NCBI GenBank assembly: GCA_016934515.1
Contig: JAFGSR010000168.1
Coordinates: 1 to 64,000, forward strand
DNA: 64,000 nucleotides
Reading direction: 5' to 3'
Source of the DNA: Sedimentisphaerales bacterium
GTDB lineage: Bacteria; Planctomycetota; Phycisphaerae; Sedimentisphaerales; SM23-30
Position numbers and translations under genes: made by a program. Positions 17,855 through 26,320 of this stretch are shown here, piece by piece. The notes beneath the pieces were generated by a model. The model was given only the letters and a program-made list of their open reading frames with translations, searched no databases and had not been told where the DNA came from. Every line of letters starts with the position of its first letter. The first letter of the stretch is position 1.

Positions 17855-19129
17855 ATGAAAAAAGTATTTGCGTTGGTTGATTGTAACAATTTTTATGTAT
17901 CCTGCGAGCGGGTGTTTAATCCGTCTCTGGAGCGGGAGCCGGTGGCGGTGCTGAGTAATAACGACGGCTGTGTGGTGGCCCGTTCCAACGAGGTCAAGGC
18001 TATCGGAGTGAAAATGGGGGTGCCGGTTTTTAAGGTGCGTGATCTGGTAGCGGCGTACGGCGTTCAGATATATTCTTCCAATTATACGCTTTACGGCGAT
18101 ATGTCCCGGCGGGTTATGCGGACGCTGTCCCAGTTTTCGCCGGAGATGGAGGTTTATTCGATTGATGAAGCGTTTCTGGATTTGTCCGGTTTTGCCGGGA
18201 GGAATTTGACTGAATATGGCAGGCTGATTCACGATACGGTTCGGCGTTGGACGGGGATTCCGGTGTCGGTGGGGATTGGGCGGACTAAGACGCTGGCCAA
18301 GGTTGCCAACCACATTGCCAAGAAATCTTCCCGGGCCGGTGGGGTACTGGACCTGACCGATTCGCCTTATCTGGGGCATGCTTTGGAGAGCATGAGGGTG
18401 ATTGATGTTTGGGGTGTTGGGCCAGGTTTTGCCAAGAAGTTGCGAAATTGCGGTATTGAAACCGCTCGACAACTTCGCGATGCCGACGATAAATGGATAC
18501 TGAAAACCCTGGGAGTTGTCGGTTTGCGTAGTGTTTATGAACTGCGGGAGCGGGTTTGTTACGGTTTGGAAACCTGTCCGCCGGTGAACAAGGGGATTGC
18601 CAGTACGAGGTCTTTTGGTAAGCCGGTGGAGTCGCTGGAGCAGTTGAGCGAATCAGTGGCGAGCTATACGTGTCGGGCGGCGGAGAAGCTGCGTCGTCAG
18701 AATCTGGCAGCTGGGGTGATAACCGTTTTTGTTATGACCAATCTGTTCAGTGATAAGCAGCGGCGTTATTTCAACAGCGAAACCGTGGAGTTGCCGGTGG
18801 CGACCAGCGACACGTCTGAACTGCTGAATTACGCTTTGGCGGCGGTGCGTAAGATCTACCGTAAAGGTTATCGTTTCAAGAAAGCGGGGGTGCTGCTGGA
18901 TTCGCTGGTGGATCAGCATAAAGTCCAGGGCAATTTATTTGATAGCGTGGATCGCAGCCGATCACGAAAAATTATGCAGGTGTTCGACCGCATAAATTCG
19001 CTGATGGAGCCGGACACCATCCGCTACCCAGCTATTGGGCTGGGTCAGCCATGGAAGACCCGTTTCCAGAGACGCTCGCCGCGTTATACCACCCGCTGGG
19101 ACGAGTTACTCAGCGTCCGGGCGGTGTGA
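17855..19129 (+). CDS. umuC: DNA polymerase V catalytic subunit UmuC (Y family)
   Basis: Translesion DNA polymerase. The 424-residue protein contains the palm motifs [17 protein letters not shown] (first catalytic aspartate) and [13 protein letters not shown] (second acidic pair), the [19 protein letters not shown] thumb entry, and the UmuC C-terminal extension, including the GNLFDS run typical of beta-clamp binding (QGNLF). It starts at ATG 17855 in line with family starts. It works with umuD upstream. Confidence 0.94.
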   Translation: MKKVFALVDCNNFYVSCERVFNPSLEREPVAVLSNNDGCVVARSNEVKAIGVKMGVPVFKVRDLVAAYGVQIYSSNYTLYGDMSRRVMRTLSQFSPEMEVYSIDEAFLDLSGFAGRNLTEYGRLIHDTVRRWTGIPVSVGIGRTKTLAKVANHIAKKSSRAGGVLDLTDSPYLGHALESMRVIDVWGVGPGFAKKLRNCGIETARQLRDADDKWILKTLGVVGLRSVYELRERVCYGLETCPPVNKGIASTRSFGKPVESLEQLSESVASYTCRAAEKLRRQNLAAGVITVFVMTNLFSDKQRRYFNSETVELPVATSDTSELLNYALAAVRKIYRKGYRFKKAGVLLDSLVDQHKVQGNLFDSVDRSRSRKIMQVFDRINSLMEPDTIRYPAIGLGQPWKTRFQRRSPRYTTRWDELLSVRAV

Positions 19130-19186
19130 TTTAGGCGGCGGTTATGCGAAGATATTTTTCGCAGCCGGTGCGATGGGTCCAATTTG

Positions 19187-19846
19187 TTACGAGCGGCGTT
19201 TGCGTTTGGTCAGCAACAGAGCACCCATTGCCAGAAGGCTTGCGGTGATTGGTTCAGGTATAGAAGTAACTTCCAGGTAAGGAGCTAAAGGAGCACCGAC
19301 GGTTTCAGCACTGTTGAAAGTGAAGGATTTGTAAGTTTCATAGCCGAAGCGAAAAGCGGCCCAGGAAAAAGCACTGGTGATATCGGCTTTGATGAAATCA
19401 GTTACATCAAGAGCTAACCAACCTAAACCGGAAGAACTGTTAACCTCGCCAGCTAATTCCGAGCAATCGATCTGATCGGCGGCGTTTCCGGTAGCGCCGC
19501 TAGCGTCGGCGGCATGATAGAGATTGCTTATGGTGTCAGAGCCTTGGAGGGTTAGGATATTGATATTTAGAGTTGCGGCGGTGATATCATCAACGGCGGG
19601 AAGAGAACTCAAGTTTACCTGAATATAGGTATCGCGCCATTGGCCGTCACCATCATCAAAGTCGAAACCTACATAGTTTGGATTAACGTCGGAATCGAAA
19701 GGCACATCTTCCCAAGGATCATAATTCTCGCGGTCTTGGCCGACATTGCCGTCGCCTTCGGGTTGAACAACGATTTGGGTGATGCCGGCAAAACTTAGTG
19801 AAGTTGCCATTAAAATTGTAAGCGTAGAAATAAACAGTGCTTTCAT
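19187..19846 (-). CDS. PEP-CTERM-anchored secreted protein with DNRLRE-like domain
   Basis: A 219-residue protein with a signal peptide (MKALFISTLTILMATSLSFA), a beta-rich body (IVVQPEGDGNV, YIQVNLSSLPAVDDITAATLNINI) like the DNRLRE/CBM96 type of sugar-binding domain, and a C-terminal PEP-CTERM sorting tail (IPEPITASLLAMGALLLTKRKRRS: motif, helix, basic end). Such tails are cut by exosortase. The ATG at 19846 follows GGAGA. The track start at 20002 would bury the signal and is rejected. Confidence 0.82.
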   Translation of the reverse strand: MKALFISTLTILMATSLSFAGITQIVVQPEGDGNVGQDRENYDPWEDVPFDSDVNPNYVGFDFDDGDGQWRDTYIQVNLSSLPAVDDITAATLNINILTLQGSDTISNLYHAADASGATGNAADQIDCSELAGEVNSSSGLGWLALDVTDFIKADITSAFSWAAFRFGYETYKSFTFNSAETVGAPLAPYLEVTSIPEPITASLLAMGALLLTKRKRRS

Positions 19847-20344
19847 CAGAATCTCTCCTTCTCTCAAAAAATTGAACAGTCGAAGCCTCTCTCCAGACTC
19901 CTTCCTTATGGCAAAGCTGGACTGAAGTCCAAAACAAAGCCTAAAATATTCTACTTGAAATAGGTGGAGTTGAGCAATGAAAATAAAGATAATTTTGCAC
20001 AAATTGCTGTGAAATGGTAAAAATTGTAACCGACAATCGTTACAAATGGAATATTTTACAGATTTTAACAGAATTATGCAGGGATTAAAGCTATGCTAGA
20101 ATATCTATCAGATTGCTGGGATATAGATTTGGTGTCGAAATTAGAGATGGGATTATCGTTATGGGCGGTATGCATTATTCCGAAATGTAATATTTCAAGA
20201 GACATAAGTAATTGATGTAAGATGGGAAAGAGGTTTATTTTGAAACAAAACCGTTAATTTCCGGGGTTTGGATTGTGGCGGGCAAGGAACATATTACATT
20301 GGTCTTGGGGCAGCTTGACAAATACGTGCTTATCTGGGAAAACT
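19847..20344. other. intergenic region between divergent genes
   Basis: About 500 AT-rich bases separate the PEP-CTERM gene and the HAD gene. It should carry both promoters; CTATGCTAGAATAT (about 20092) resembles an extended -10. No RNA or ORF that I can support. Confidence 0.4.
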
Positions 20345-21037
20345 ATGAATACGATGGTTGGTGAAATAATCAAGTCGCATCAGGTTGATGTGGTTTTCTT
20401 CGACATGGACCATACCATATTGGACATTGACTGCAGTGTATCCTGGAAAAATTTTCTTGTTGATATAGGTATGGCGCCGGAAGAGGACCGCTCCAAGGCG
20501 GATCATTACTGGGACTTGTACTGTAAGGGGAAAACTCCTATTGATGAATTTGTTGACTTCCAGTATCGCGAGTTCATTGGCAGGAAGCCACAGGAAATGC
20601 TTGATTTGTCGAGGCGGCATTTCGATGAATGTATCGCAAAATACATTTATCCACAGGCCCAGCAGGTGCTGGATTACTATCGTGAGAAAAATATTCCCAC
20701 CGTTCTGGTAACCGGTACCAACCGTTATATCGCCCAGCCTATTATTGAGGCGATGAGAATAACTGCCCTGCTGCCTACCGAGCCGGAAATAATCGACGGT
20801 GTATTTACCGGCGGTTACATTAAGCCTTTTTTGCTCAAACAGGGCAAAATATTTTCGGCACAGCAATATTGCGAAAAACTGGGCATCACCATGGGCCGGG
20901 CGGCCTTTTATGCCGACAGCATCAACGATTTGGAAATGCTGGAATGTGTAGGGTTTCCGGTAGTAGTCAATCCGGGTGAGAAGTTGAGGCAAATAGCAAA
21001 AGAACGCCATTGGCCTATCGGGAAATGGTTGCGGTAG
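20345..21037 (+). CDS. HAD-IB family phosphatase (SerB-like)
   Basis: A 230-residue haloacid dehalogenase-type hydrolase. Motif I is VVFFDMDHTILDIDCS (DxDxT), motif II TVLVTGTNRY, motif III the lysine in LKQGKIFS, and motif IV AAFYADSINDLEMLE. It belongs to subfamily IB, like phosphoserine phosphatase and related lipid or sugar phosphatases; the substrate is not evident. ATG 20345 is chosen over the track start because it directly precedes the conserved domain. It is the last host gene before tRNA-Pro. Confidence 0.85.
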   Translation: MNTMVGEIIKSHQVDVVFFDMDHTILDIDCSVSWKNFLVDIGMAPEEDRSKADHYWDLYCKGKTPIDEFVDFQYREFIGRKPQEMLDLSRRHFDECIAKYIYPQAQQVLDYYREKNIPTVLVTGTNRYIAQPIIEAMRITALLPTEPEIIDGVFTGGYIKPFLLKQGKIFSAQQYCEKLGITMGRAAFYADSINDLEMLECVGFPVVVNPGEKLRQIAKERHWPIGKWLR

Positions 21038-21158
21038 AGCACTAAACAGAAAAAACGGCTGCAACATTCGTAAAAACACCAGGTGAGTGGGAAATCAATA
21101 GGTCAGGAGAATTCTGGGAAAAACACCTGTTCTATTGATCTAAAGCTCACCTGCTCTA

Positions 21159-21179
21159 TTTTTCGGCTATGCCGAAAAA
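21159..21179. terminator. bidirectional hairpin terminator
   Basis: TTTTTCGGCTATGCCGAAAAA is a near-perfect palindrome with T-runs on both strands. It lies two bases from the 3' end of tRNA-Pro and could end that transcript and the HAD transcript. Confidence 0.6.
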
Positions 21180-21180
21180 T

Positions 21181-21254
21181 CGGGGAGACAAGATTTGAAC
21201 TTGCGACCTCTGCGTCCCGAACGCAGCGCTCTAGCCAAGCTGAGCTACTCCCCG
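21181..21254 (-). tRNA. tRNA-Pro (anticodon CGG)
   Basis: The complement folds as a full cloverleaf: acceptor CGGGGAG/CTCCCCG, D arm AGCTCAGCTTGGCTAGAGC, anticodon arm CTGCG-TTCGGGA-CGCAG and T arm TTGTC-type stem around GTTCAAATC. The anticodon CGG reads CCG codons. CCA is not encoded. The phage integrase begins 145 bases away on the 5' side of the tRNA, so the tRNA gene marks the prophage border, though integration into the 3' half would place the element on the other side. Confidence 0.95.
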
Positions 21255-21398
21255 TAGCACTTTAAGTATCTGATAAATAAGCACTTACGATTTCACGAAA
21301 ATTTCCTAAAAAATAATTGTAGGAAAAATTGTAGGAAAACTGTATAATCGGGCTGAAAACTTCATAACTAATAGCGTTGTTAATCATGGAGGCATTGT

Positions 21399-22574
21399 AT
21401 GTCAGAGGGAATCAAAAAGCAACGAAAATTCAAAGGCTCGGTCTATGCTCGCAACGGCAGGTATTATTACCAGTATAAAACGCCGGAGGGTGACTACAAA
21501 ACAGTCCCGCTGATTCCGCGTGGAGGCAGGTTCGCCACAAAGGACAGGAACCTTGCCTATGCTCTGGCAGGGGATGTGTGGGCGAAAATGACGGCAACTC
21601 CACAAGCTGAGTACGATGGAACTATGGTGTCAATGGCTGCTAAGTACATAGCTTATGCCAAGGGATATTATAAAGGCTCGTTGAAGTATGATCTGGTTAA
21701 GCAGATGATTGGAGCCTTGGTGGATTTCTGTCAACCGGGGATGCTGGCAGAGGACTTTGGCCCCAAGAAACTCAAGGAGTACCGGGAGCATTTAATTGGC
21801 ACGGGGAAACTGTGCCGCAAGACGCTTAACCAGAGAATCGGTATGATAAAACAATGCTTCAAGTGGGCTGCATCTGAGGAGTTTGTGCCGGGCAGTGTGT
21901 TCATGGCCCTGCAATCAGTCAGTGGACTTCGCAAAGGGCGGAGCCGGGCCAAAGATCGACCACCGGTGGGGCCGGTGCCTGAGATTTATGTGGAGCGGGT
22001 GTTGCCGCATTTGTCCTCTGTGGTCCGGTCGATGGTGGAGCTGCAAATGCTGACCGGCATGAGATCGGGGGAATTAACGATCATGCGACCGGTGGACATA
22101 GATACATCCGGAAAAATATGGTTCTATCGTCCTGCGAGCCACAAGACAGAACATCTCGGCCATAAACGATTAGTAGCTCTGGGGCCGAAAGCACAAGCAA
22201 TTGCAAGTCGTTTCATGGCGGGGCGAAAGCTGGATGATTATTTGTTTAAGCCGATTGAGGCAACGTGGGAACGCTACGGCAGCGAGAATCGTCAAGAAAA
22301 TCGACCGGGAGTGTCATATCTTGCCCATTATACACCAAACAGTTACAGAACTGCTTTGCAGAGAGGTATAAGGCGAGCGAGGAAAGCAGGTGAGTGCGAC
22401 ATGCCTGACTTTACACCGCACCAGCTCAGGCACACGGCGGCAACCAAAGTCAGAAAATTATATGGTTTGGATGCGTCCCGTGCGGTGCTGGGGCATTCAA
22501 CTACTGACGTTACTGAGATTTATGCTGAATTAGATCAGCGACAGATCGAAAAAATTGCCATGAATATCGGTTAA
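21399..22574 (+). CDS. int: tyrosine recombinase (phage integrase)
   Basis: Site-specific recombinase of the lambda-Int/XerC type, 391 residues. It has an N-terminal SAM-like arm-binding part, a core-binding part (about 65-170), and the catalytic domain with R222 (TGMRSGEL), H341-x-x-R344 (HQLRHT), H (VLGHS) and nucleophile Y375 (EIYAEL). GGAGG precedes the ATG. It is the first gene of the prophage, 145 bases from tRNA-Pro. Confidence 0.95.
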   Translation: MSEGIKKQRKFKGSVYARNGRYYYQYKTPEGDYKTVPLIPRGGRFATKDRNLAYALAGDVWAKMTATPQAEYDGTMVSMAAKYIAYAKGYYKGSLKYDLVKQMIGALVDFCQPGMLAEDFGPKKLKEYREHLIGTGKLCRKTLNQRIGMIKQCFKWAASEEFVPGSVFMALQSVSGLRKGRSRAKDRPPVGPVPEIYVERVLPHLSSVVRSMVELQMLTGMRSGELTIMRPVDIDTSGKIWFYRPASHKTEHLGHKRLVALGPKAQAIASRFMAGRKLDDYLFKPIEATWERYGSENRQENRPGVSYLAHYTPNSYRTALQRGIRRARKAGECDMPDFTPHQLRHTAATKVRKLYGLDASRAVLGHSTTDVTEIYAELDQRQIEKIAMNIG

Positions 22575-22632
22575 CAAAAAAAATATTAAATATGATTTTT
22601 CTGTATTGACCACGGAAGACGAAAAGTTTAAT

Positions 22633-22728
22633 ATGAAAAATGTAAGAGTGATAAAGCAAACTGGAGAAAAAAGAAAAGCTTTTATTATACCATTGTCCCG
22701 CAACAACGTTTTTGAGATTGAGTTCTAA
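22633..22728 (+). CDS. possible 31-residue peptide
   Basis: ATG at 22633 opens a 31-codon frame (MKNVRVIKQTGEKRKAFIIPLSRNN...) ending in TAA. It is strand-rich with a basic middle but has no good ribosome site. It lies just downstream of int. Could be chance. Confidence 0.25.
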   Translation: MKNVRVIKQTGEKRKAFIIPLSRNNVFEIEF

Positions 22729-22779
22729 TCTTTTGGCGGGGATTCCCTGATTTTTATTCTCAGGTTAATGGATTAACGT

Positions 22780-22866
22780 AAAAAAAGCCCAGCAGGAATT
22801 GTGGTCCTGCTGAGCCGATGACAACTAATTACATGATCGGAGCCATCCCACCATGCAAACAGCGTC
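22780..22866 (-). ncRNA. candidate small RNA with promoter and intrinsic terminator
   Basis: On the minus strand TTGACA (22900-22895), a 16-base spacer and TATAAA (22878-22873) form a strong promoter. Transcription from about 22866 would run into a GCTCAGCAGGA...TCCTGCTGGGC hairpin (22816-22787) followed by seven Ts (22786-22780), an intrinsic terminator. The 87-base product also can form a CCGAT/ATCGG stem. It contains a nine-codon ATG frame (MVGWLRSCN) without a clear ribosome site. No minus-strand gene lies upstream, so the terminator belongs to this unit. Confidence 0.6.
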
Positions 22867-22943
22867 TGTCTATTTATATCACATTGGTAGGATTTGTCAA
22901 GTCTGTGAGTTTATAAATTTCTTGTCCAGATCGGGGGTGGATT

Positions 22944-23330
22944 ATGAATGAACTGTCTGCATTGGTCAGGGAAATGGACGAAATCAGAGAGGCCCATGAT
23001 AATTTAGGTAATCGTGAGCGGGCAATACACAATAAGCTCCAGAAGGCTCGTGATAATTTAGGCAATCGTGAGCGGATAATCATCAAAAAGCTCCAGAAGG
23101 CCATAGAATCAACACCGTCCCAGCGTGAGACTCGGATACTAATCCAAGCGGTACTTGGCAACCTGACACAAACCGAGATGGCTGAGAGGCATAACATGTC
23201 ACAGTCAGCTATTTCGCGGCTGGTGCAGAAGTTTATTCCAAATCTGATCGAGTGGCTCCGTAAGTCCGACGCCAGGGCCAAAGAAATTTTATTTCACGAT
23301 TTTTATTCAGAGCACAACGGCCATAAATAG
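22944..23330 (+). CDS. sigma-70 region 4-like helix-turn-helix protein
   Basis: A 128-residue phage protein. The N-terminal half is helical and contains an internal tandem repeat of about 19 residues (HDNLGNRERAIHNKLQKA, then RDNLGNRERIIIKKLQKA). The C-terminal half has a helix-turn-helix like sigma-70 region 4 (LIQAVLGNLTQTEMAERHNMSQSAISRLVQKF). GGGGGTGG precedes the ATG. It probably binds DNA as an early phage regulator. Confidence 0.65.
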   Translation: MNELSALVREMDEIREAHDNLGNRERAIHNKLQKARDNLGNRERIIIKKLQKAIESTPSQRETRILIQAVLGNLTQTEMAERHNMSQSAISRLVQKFIPNLIEWLRKSDARAKEILFHDFYSEHNGHK

Positions 23331-23472
23331 CCGATTACGTTGGCTTGAGGGGGGGTTATGCAAACAATTTTTCAGATATTTTCAGATCAGTGAATAAAAT
23401 ATCGTACTTCCAGAGAAGCAAAAAAGTAACGCCAAGAAACCCAAAGTTACAGCCAACTGGTAAGGATGAGCC

Positions 23473-23892
23473 ATGGACGATAATAAGTTTAACACAGAAA
23501 TGCTGAAGGTTGACGAAGCACTTTTAATCGGAAAATCAGAGGGGCCGATCAAGGCTTTGATTATGTTGACCCGCCTACGTTTTACCGTTTTCGATCTGCG
23601 AAGCAGCAGTCACAAATCGACCTACAATGATTATGTAATTTTCCTGACCTCAATTATTTCAGGACTGCTCAGCGATGAGTTGCTGGATGAATTTCGCCAG
23701 TACGGTCCACGCCGGGCAAGGGATATTGCATATCATTTAAAACTGCAAGCCAAAGATTTCCGCACAGAGATTATGTACCGGGCAACTGAGACAACTCTAA
23801 TCAAGATGGCAAACCGTAGGCTGCATATTGTTGACGAAAGCGAAGCATGTGAAGCGGGCAGTAAAAAAGAGAAGGTGGAGTGCAATGTCTGA
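23473..23892 (+). CDS. hypothetical phage protein
   Basis: A 139-residue mostly helical protein that I do not recognise (NKFNTEMLKVDEALLIGKSEG...). It follows AAGGA by six bases and overlaps the next gene by eight bases, so it is co-expressed with the HTH protein. Confidence 0.6.
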   Translation: MDDNKFNTEMLKVDEALLIGKSEGPIKALIMLTRLRFTVFDLRSSSHKSTYNDYVIFLTSIISGLLSDELLDEFRQYGPRRARDIAYHLKLQAKDFRTEIMYRATETTLIKMANRRLHIVDESEACEAGSKKEKVECNV

Positions 23893-24142
23893 AAAACTAT
23901 TAACAATGACCGAAGCTGCTAGTCGTCTGGCGATTTCTCGCCCTCAGTTTTATCGGCTATTACCTGAACTGCAAAAGAAGGGATTGCAGTTGGTGAGGGT
24001 GGTCGCTGCTGGTCGGCAGAAAGTTCGTGAATGTTCGCTGGATAACATAATCAGAAAATCCGCTGAGCGGGAAGTGCCGTTGGTTTCTATTGGACCGAGC
24101 GGGCTTGGCGGTCCGTATCAAAACGAGTTCAAAAGTAAATAA
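23885..24142 (+). CDS. excisionase-like helix-turn-helix protein
   Basis: An 85-residue protein. LTMTEAASRLAISRPQFYRLLPEL is a MerR/Xis-type helix-turn-helix (helix_17 family style), usual in phage excisionases and small regulators. ATG 23885 follows GGTGGAG and is inside the end of the previous gene. The track start at 23828 is too early. It may direct excision with int. Confidence 0.6.
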   Translation: MSEKLLTMTEAASRLAISRPQFYRLLPELQKKGLQLVRVVAAGRQKVRECSLDNIIRKSAEREVPLVSIGPSGLGGPYQNEFKSK

Positions 24143-24198
24143 GTTTGCGGTCGGTTGACCGTGGGTGCAAGGCTCTGCCCTGACCTTGCACCTATTAT

Positions 24199-24272
24199 CG
24201 CGGGGTAGAGCAGTCTGGTAGCTCGCTGGATTCATTCTCCAGAGGTCGCAGGTTCGATTCCTGTCCCCGCAA
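24199..24272 (+). tRNA. initiator-like tRNA-Met (CAU), phage-encoded
   Basis: The cloverleaf is acceptor CGCGGGG/CCCCGCA, D arm GAGC-AGUCUGGUA-GCUC, anticodon arm CUGGA-UUCAUUC-UCCAG, T arm GCAGG-UUCGAUU-CCUGU and A73. The unpaired C1-A72 is the hallmark of bacterial initiator tRNA. The anticodon is CAU. Two departures stand out: U37 instead of a purine, and A31-U39 in place of the third G-C pair of the initiator stem. CCA is not encoded. The 3' end lies two bases before the ATG of the helicase gene. Confidence 0.85.
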
Positions 24273-24274
24273 TT

Positions 24275-25915
24275 ATGAAAATAGAATTGACAGATAATTG
24301 TATCCGAGTAAGCACTTCCTTTCGTCTTAAAGACGTTTGTAAGTCGATACCGGGGGCCAGATGGAACAAAAACACTCGCACGTGGGATTATCCGGCTACG
24401 CCGATTTCGGCAAAGAACATTTTAAGCCGTCCGGAGTTTGCGGATTTTAAGGTTGACCTTGAGGTAACTGATTTACTGTCCACGCTGGCGATGGGTGCTT
24501 TCATAAAAGACTGTCCCGATGACTTAAAAGACCTGCTCAACGTGAAGACGAAGCCGTGGCTGCACCAGTTACAGGGGAGCCGGTTGGCCATGACACAATC
24601 CGGCACGATGCTGGCTTTCGACATGGGAACCGGAAAAACCAAAACAACTATCGACGCTATTTGTAATATGCCTGAACTTCAGTTGGTTTTGATTATCAGT
24701 CCGAAGTCGGTTGTTTCCAACTGGCCAAAAGAATTCGATAAACATGCGAGCTTTGACCGTAGGGTGAAGATCGTGGCGATGGGGGAAGGGACACTTAAAA
24801 AACGGGGGCAATTATTAGATCGAGTTATCCAGCATCGACAGGGCCTGTTGATTATTATTATGAATTACGATGCTGTTTATCAGGGGGACGTTGGCAAGGT
24901 GGTTGCTGCAACGGAGTGGGATTTAGTAGTTGCTGACGAAATACATCGAATCAAGTCGCCGAGCGGGGTGACGAGCAAATTTTTTGCCAACAAGATCAAA
25001 GCAAAAAAACGTATCGGGCTGACCGGTACGCCGATGCCTCACAGTCCTCTGGATGTCTTTGCTCAGTATCGGTTTTTAGACCCTGCTATTTTCGGACGGA
25101 GCTTCACGATGTTTCGGGCGAGGTATGCGGTGATGGGTGGGTTTGAAGGCAAGCAGGTATTAAGGTTTCAGAATTTAGATGAGTTGGAGGGGAAGTTTAA
25201 TTCGATTGCGTTGAAAGTATCTAAGGACGAAGTGCTTGACCTTCCGCCGTTTGTCGATGAAGTTCGGAATATTACGCTGGAGCCGGAAGCCCGGCGAGTT
25301 TATCGGGAACTCGAAAAAGAGTTTATTGCTGATGTGGGCGGCGGGGTAATCACGGTGAACAATGCTTTGTCCCGGCTGGTTCGTTTGCAGCAGGTAACGA
25401 GCGGGTATCTGCCTGACCCGACCGACCCGGATGAAGATGTGAACATAAGCAACGCTAAGGCTAAGGCTTTGCTGGAGGTGTTTGAGGATTTACCGTCTGA
25501 CGCTCCGGTGGTGGTGTTCTGTCGGTTTCGGTGCGATCTGTCAACCACGGCGATCATGGCGGCGAAGGCCGGGCGTAAATGCTTTGAACTTTCAGGCACG
25601 ATCAATCAATTAGAGGAGTGGCAGAACCGGGCGGAGGGGGGCGATGTTCTGGCGGTGCAGATTCAATCGGGCAAAGAGGGGGTTGACTTTACCAGAGCTT
25701 GTTACTGTGTTTATTACTCTGTGAGCTGGTCGTTGGGAACGTATGACCAGTCCAGAGCGAGAGTGCATCGGCAGGGGCAGACTAGAAGTGTCACATATAT
25801 TCATTTGGTTGCAGAGGATACTGTTGATGCGAAGGTTTACAAATCTTTTTCGCAGAAAAAGAAGATTATAGAGTCGGTGCTGAAGATGTACCAGAAAGGT
25901 GAAGCAGATGGATAA
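24275..25915 (+). CDS. SNF2-family helicase
   Basis: A 546-residue phage superfamily 2 ATPase. A small N-terminal domain (about 1-75, IPGARWNKNTRTWDYPAT) resembles the substrate module seen before phage SNF2 helicases. Then come Walker A AFDMGTGKTKTTID, DEAH-type VVADEIHRIKS, motif III GLTGTPMPHSP, and the C-terminal motifs VVVFCRFRCD and SRARVHRQGQTRSVTYIHL. It likely remodels replication forks or recombination intermediates. The ATG is two bases from the tRNA 3' end and lacks an ordinary leader. It overlaps the next gene. Confidence 0.9.
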   Translation: MKIELTDNCIRVSTSFRLKDVCKSIPGARWNKNTRTWDYPATPISAKNILSRPEFADFKVDLEVTDLLSTLAMGAFIKDCPDDLKDLLNVKTKPWLHQLQGSRLAMTQSGTMLAFDMGTGKTKTTIDAICNMPELQLVLIISPKSVVSNWPKEFDKHASFDRRVKIVAMGEGTLKKRGQLLDRVIQHRQGLLIIIMNYDAVYQGDVGKVVAATEWDLVVADEIHRIKSPSGVTSKFFANKIKAKKRIGLTGTPMPHSPLDVFAQYRFLDPAIFGRSFTMFRARYAVMGGFEGKQVLRFQNLDELEGKFNSIALKVSKDEVLDLPPFVDEVRNITLEPEARRVYRELEKEFIADVGGGVITVNNALSRLVRLQQVTSGYLPDPTDPDEDVNISNAKAKALLEVFEDLPSDAPVVVFCRFRCDLSTTAIMAAKAGRKCFELSGTINQLEEWQNRAEGGDVLAVQIQSGKEGVDFTRACYCVYYSVSWSLGTYDQSRARVHRQGQTRSVTYIHLVAEDTVDAKVYKSFSQKKKIIESVLKMYQKGEADG

Positions 25916-26315
25916 AATGGACATGGAAAAACTCAAACGCTTTGCAGAGTTGGCAAAGGCAAAAGAAAAGGCTAACGCTGACCTTGATGCTATCAAGACA
26001 GAAATGGCGGAGCTGGAGCCGGAGCTGCTGGAGGTGTTTATTGAAAACGAAACCACACAAATCAAGATTGCCGACCGGACAATTTACGTTGATTCAAGAA
26101 TATTTGCATCTGCAATCGACCAAAAAGAACTGTGTGCGTACATGACGGAGGAGGGCTTCGGCGACATGGTTAAGGAAGCGATTAATGGGAACACGCTGTC
26201 CAGCTATGTGCGGGAGTTTGAACGGGACGAGGAAGGTGTGCCGGTGTTACCGGACGGATTAAAGGGCTTGGTAAAAGTTTCCCTGAAAGATTCACTTAAA
26301 GTTAGGAAAGGGTAG
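25908..26315 (+). CDS. hypothetical phage protein, coiled-coil N-terminus
   Basis: A 135-residue protein. Residues 1-45 form a charged helix (LKRFAELAKAKEKANADLDAIKTEMAELEPELLEVF), followed by a small beta-rich part. ATG 25908 overlaps the helicase stop codon and follows AAAGGTG. The position between helicase and a cysteine-bearing protein suggests a replication accessory role. No family recognised. Confidence 0.6.
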   Translation: MDKMDMEKLKRFAELAKAKEKANADLDAIKTEMAELEPELLEVFIENETTQIKIADRTIYVDSRIFASAIDQKELCAYMTEEGFGDMVKEAINGNTLSSYVREFERDEEGVPVLPDGLKGLVKVSLKDSLKVRKG

Positions 26316-26320
26316 TTATT

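Noticed and set aside
21083-21265. 60-codon ORF with RFELATSASRTQRSSQAELL
   Set aside because: It is the antisense translation of tRNA-Pro, a familiar artefact.
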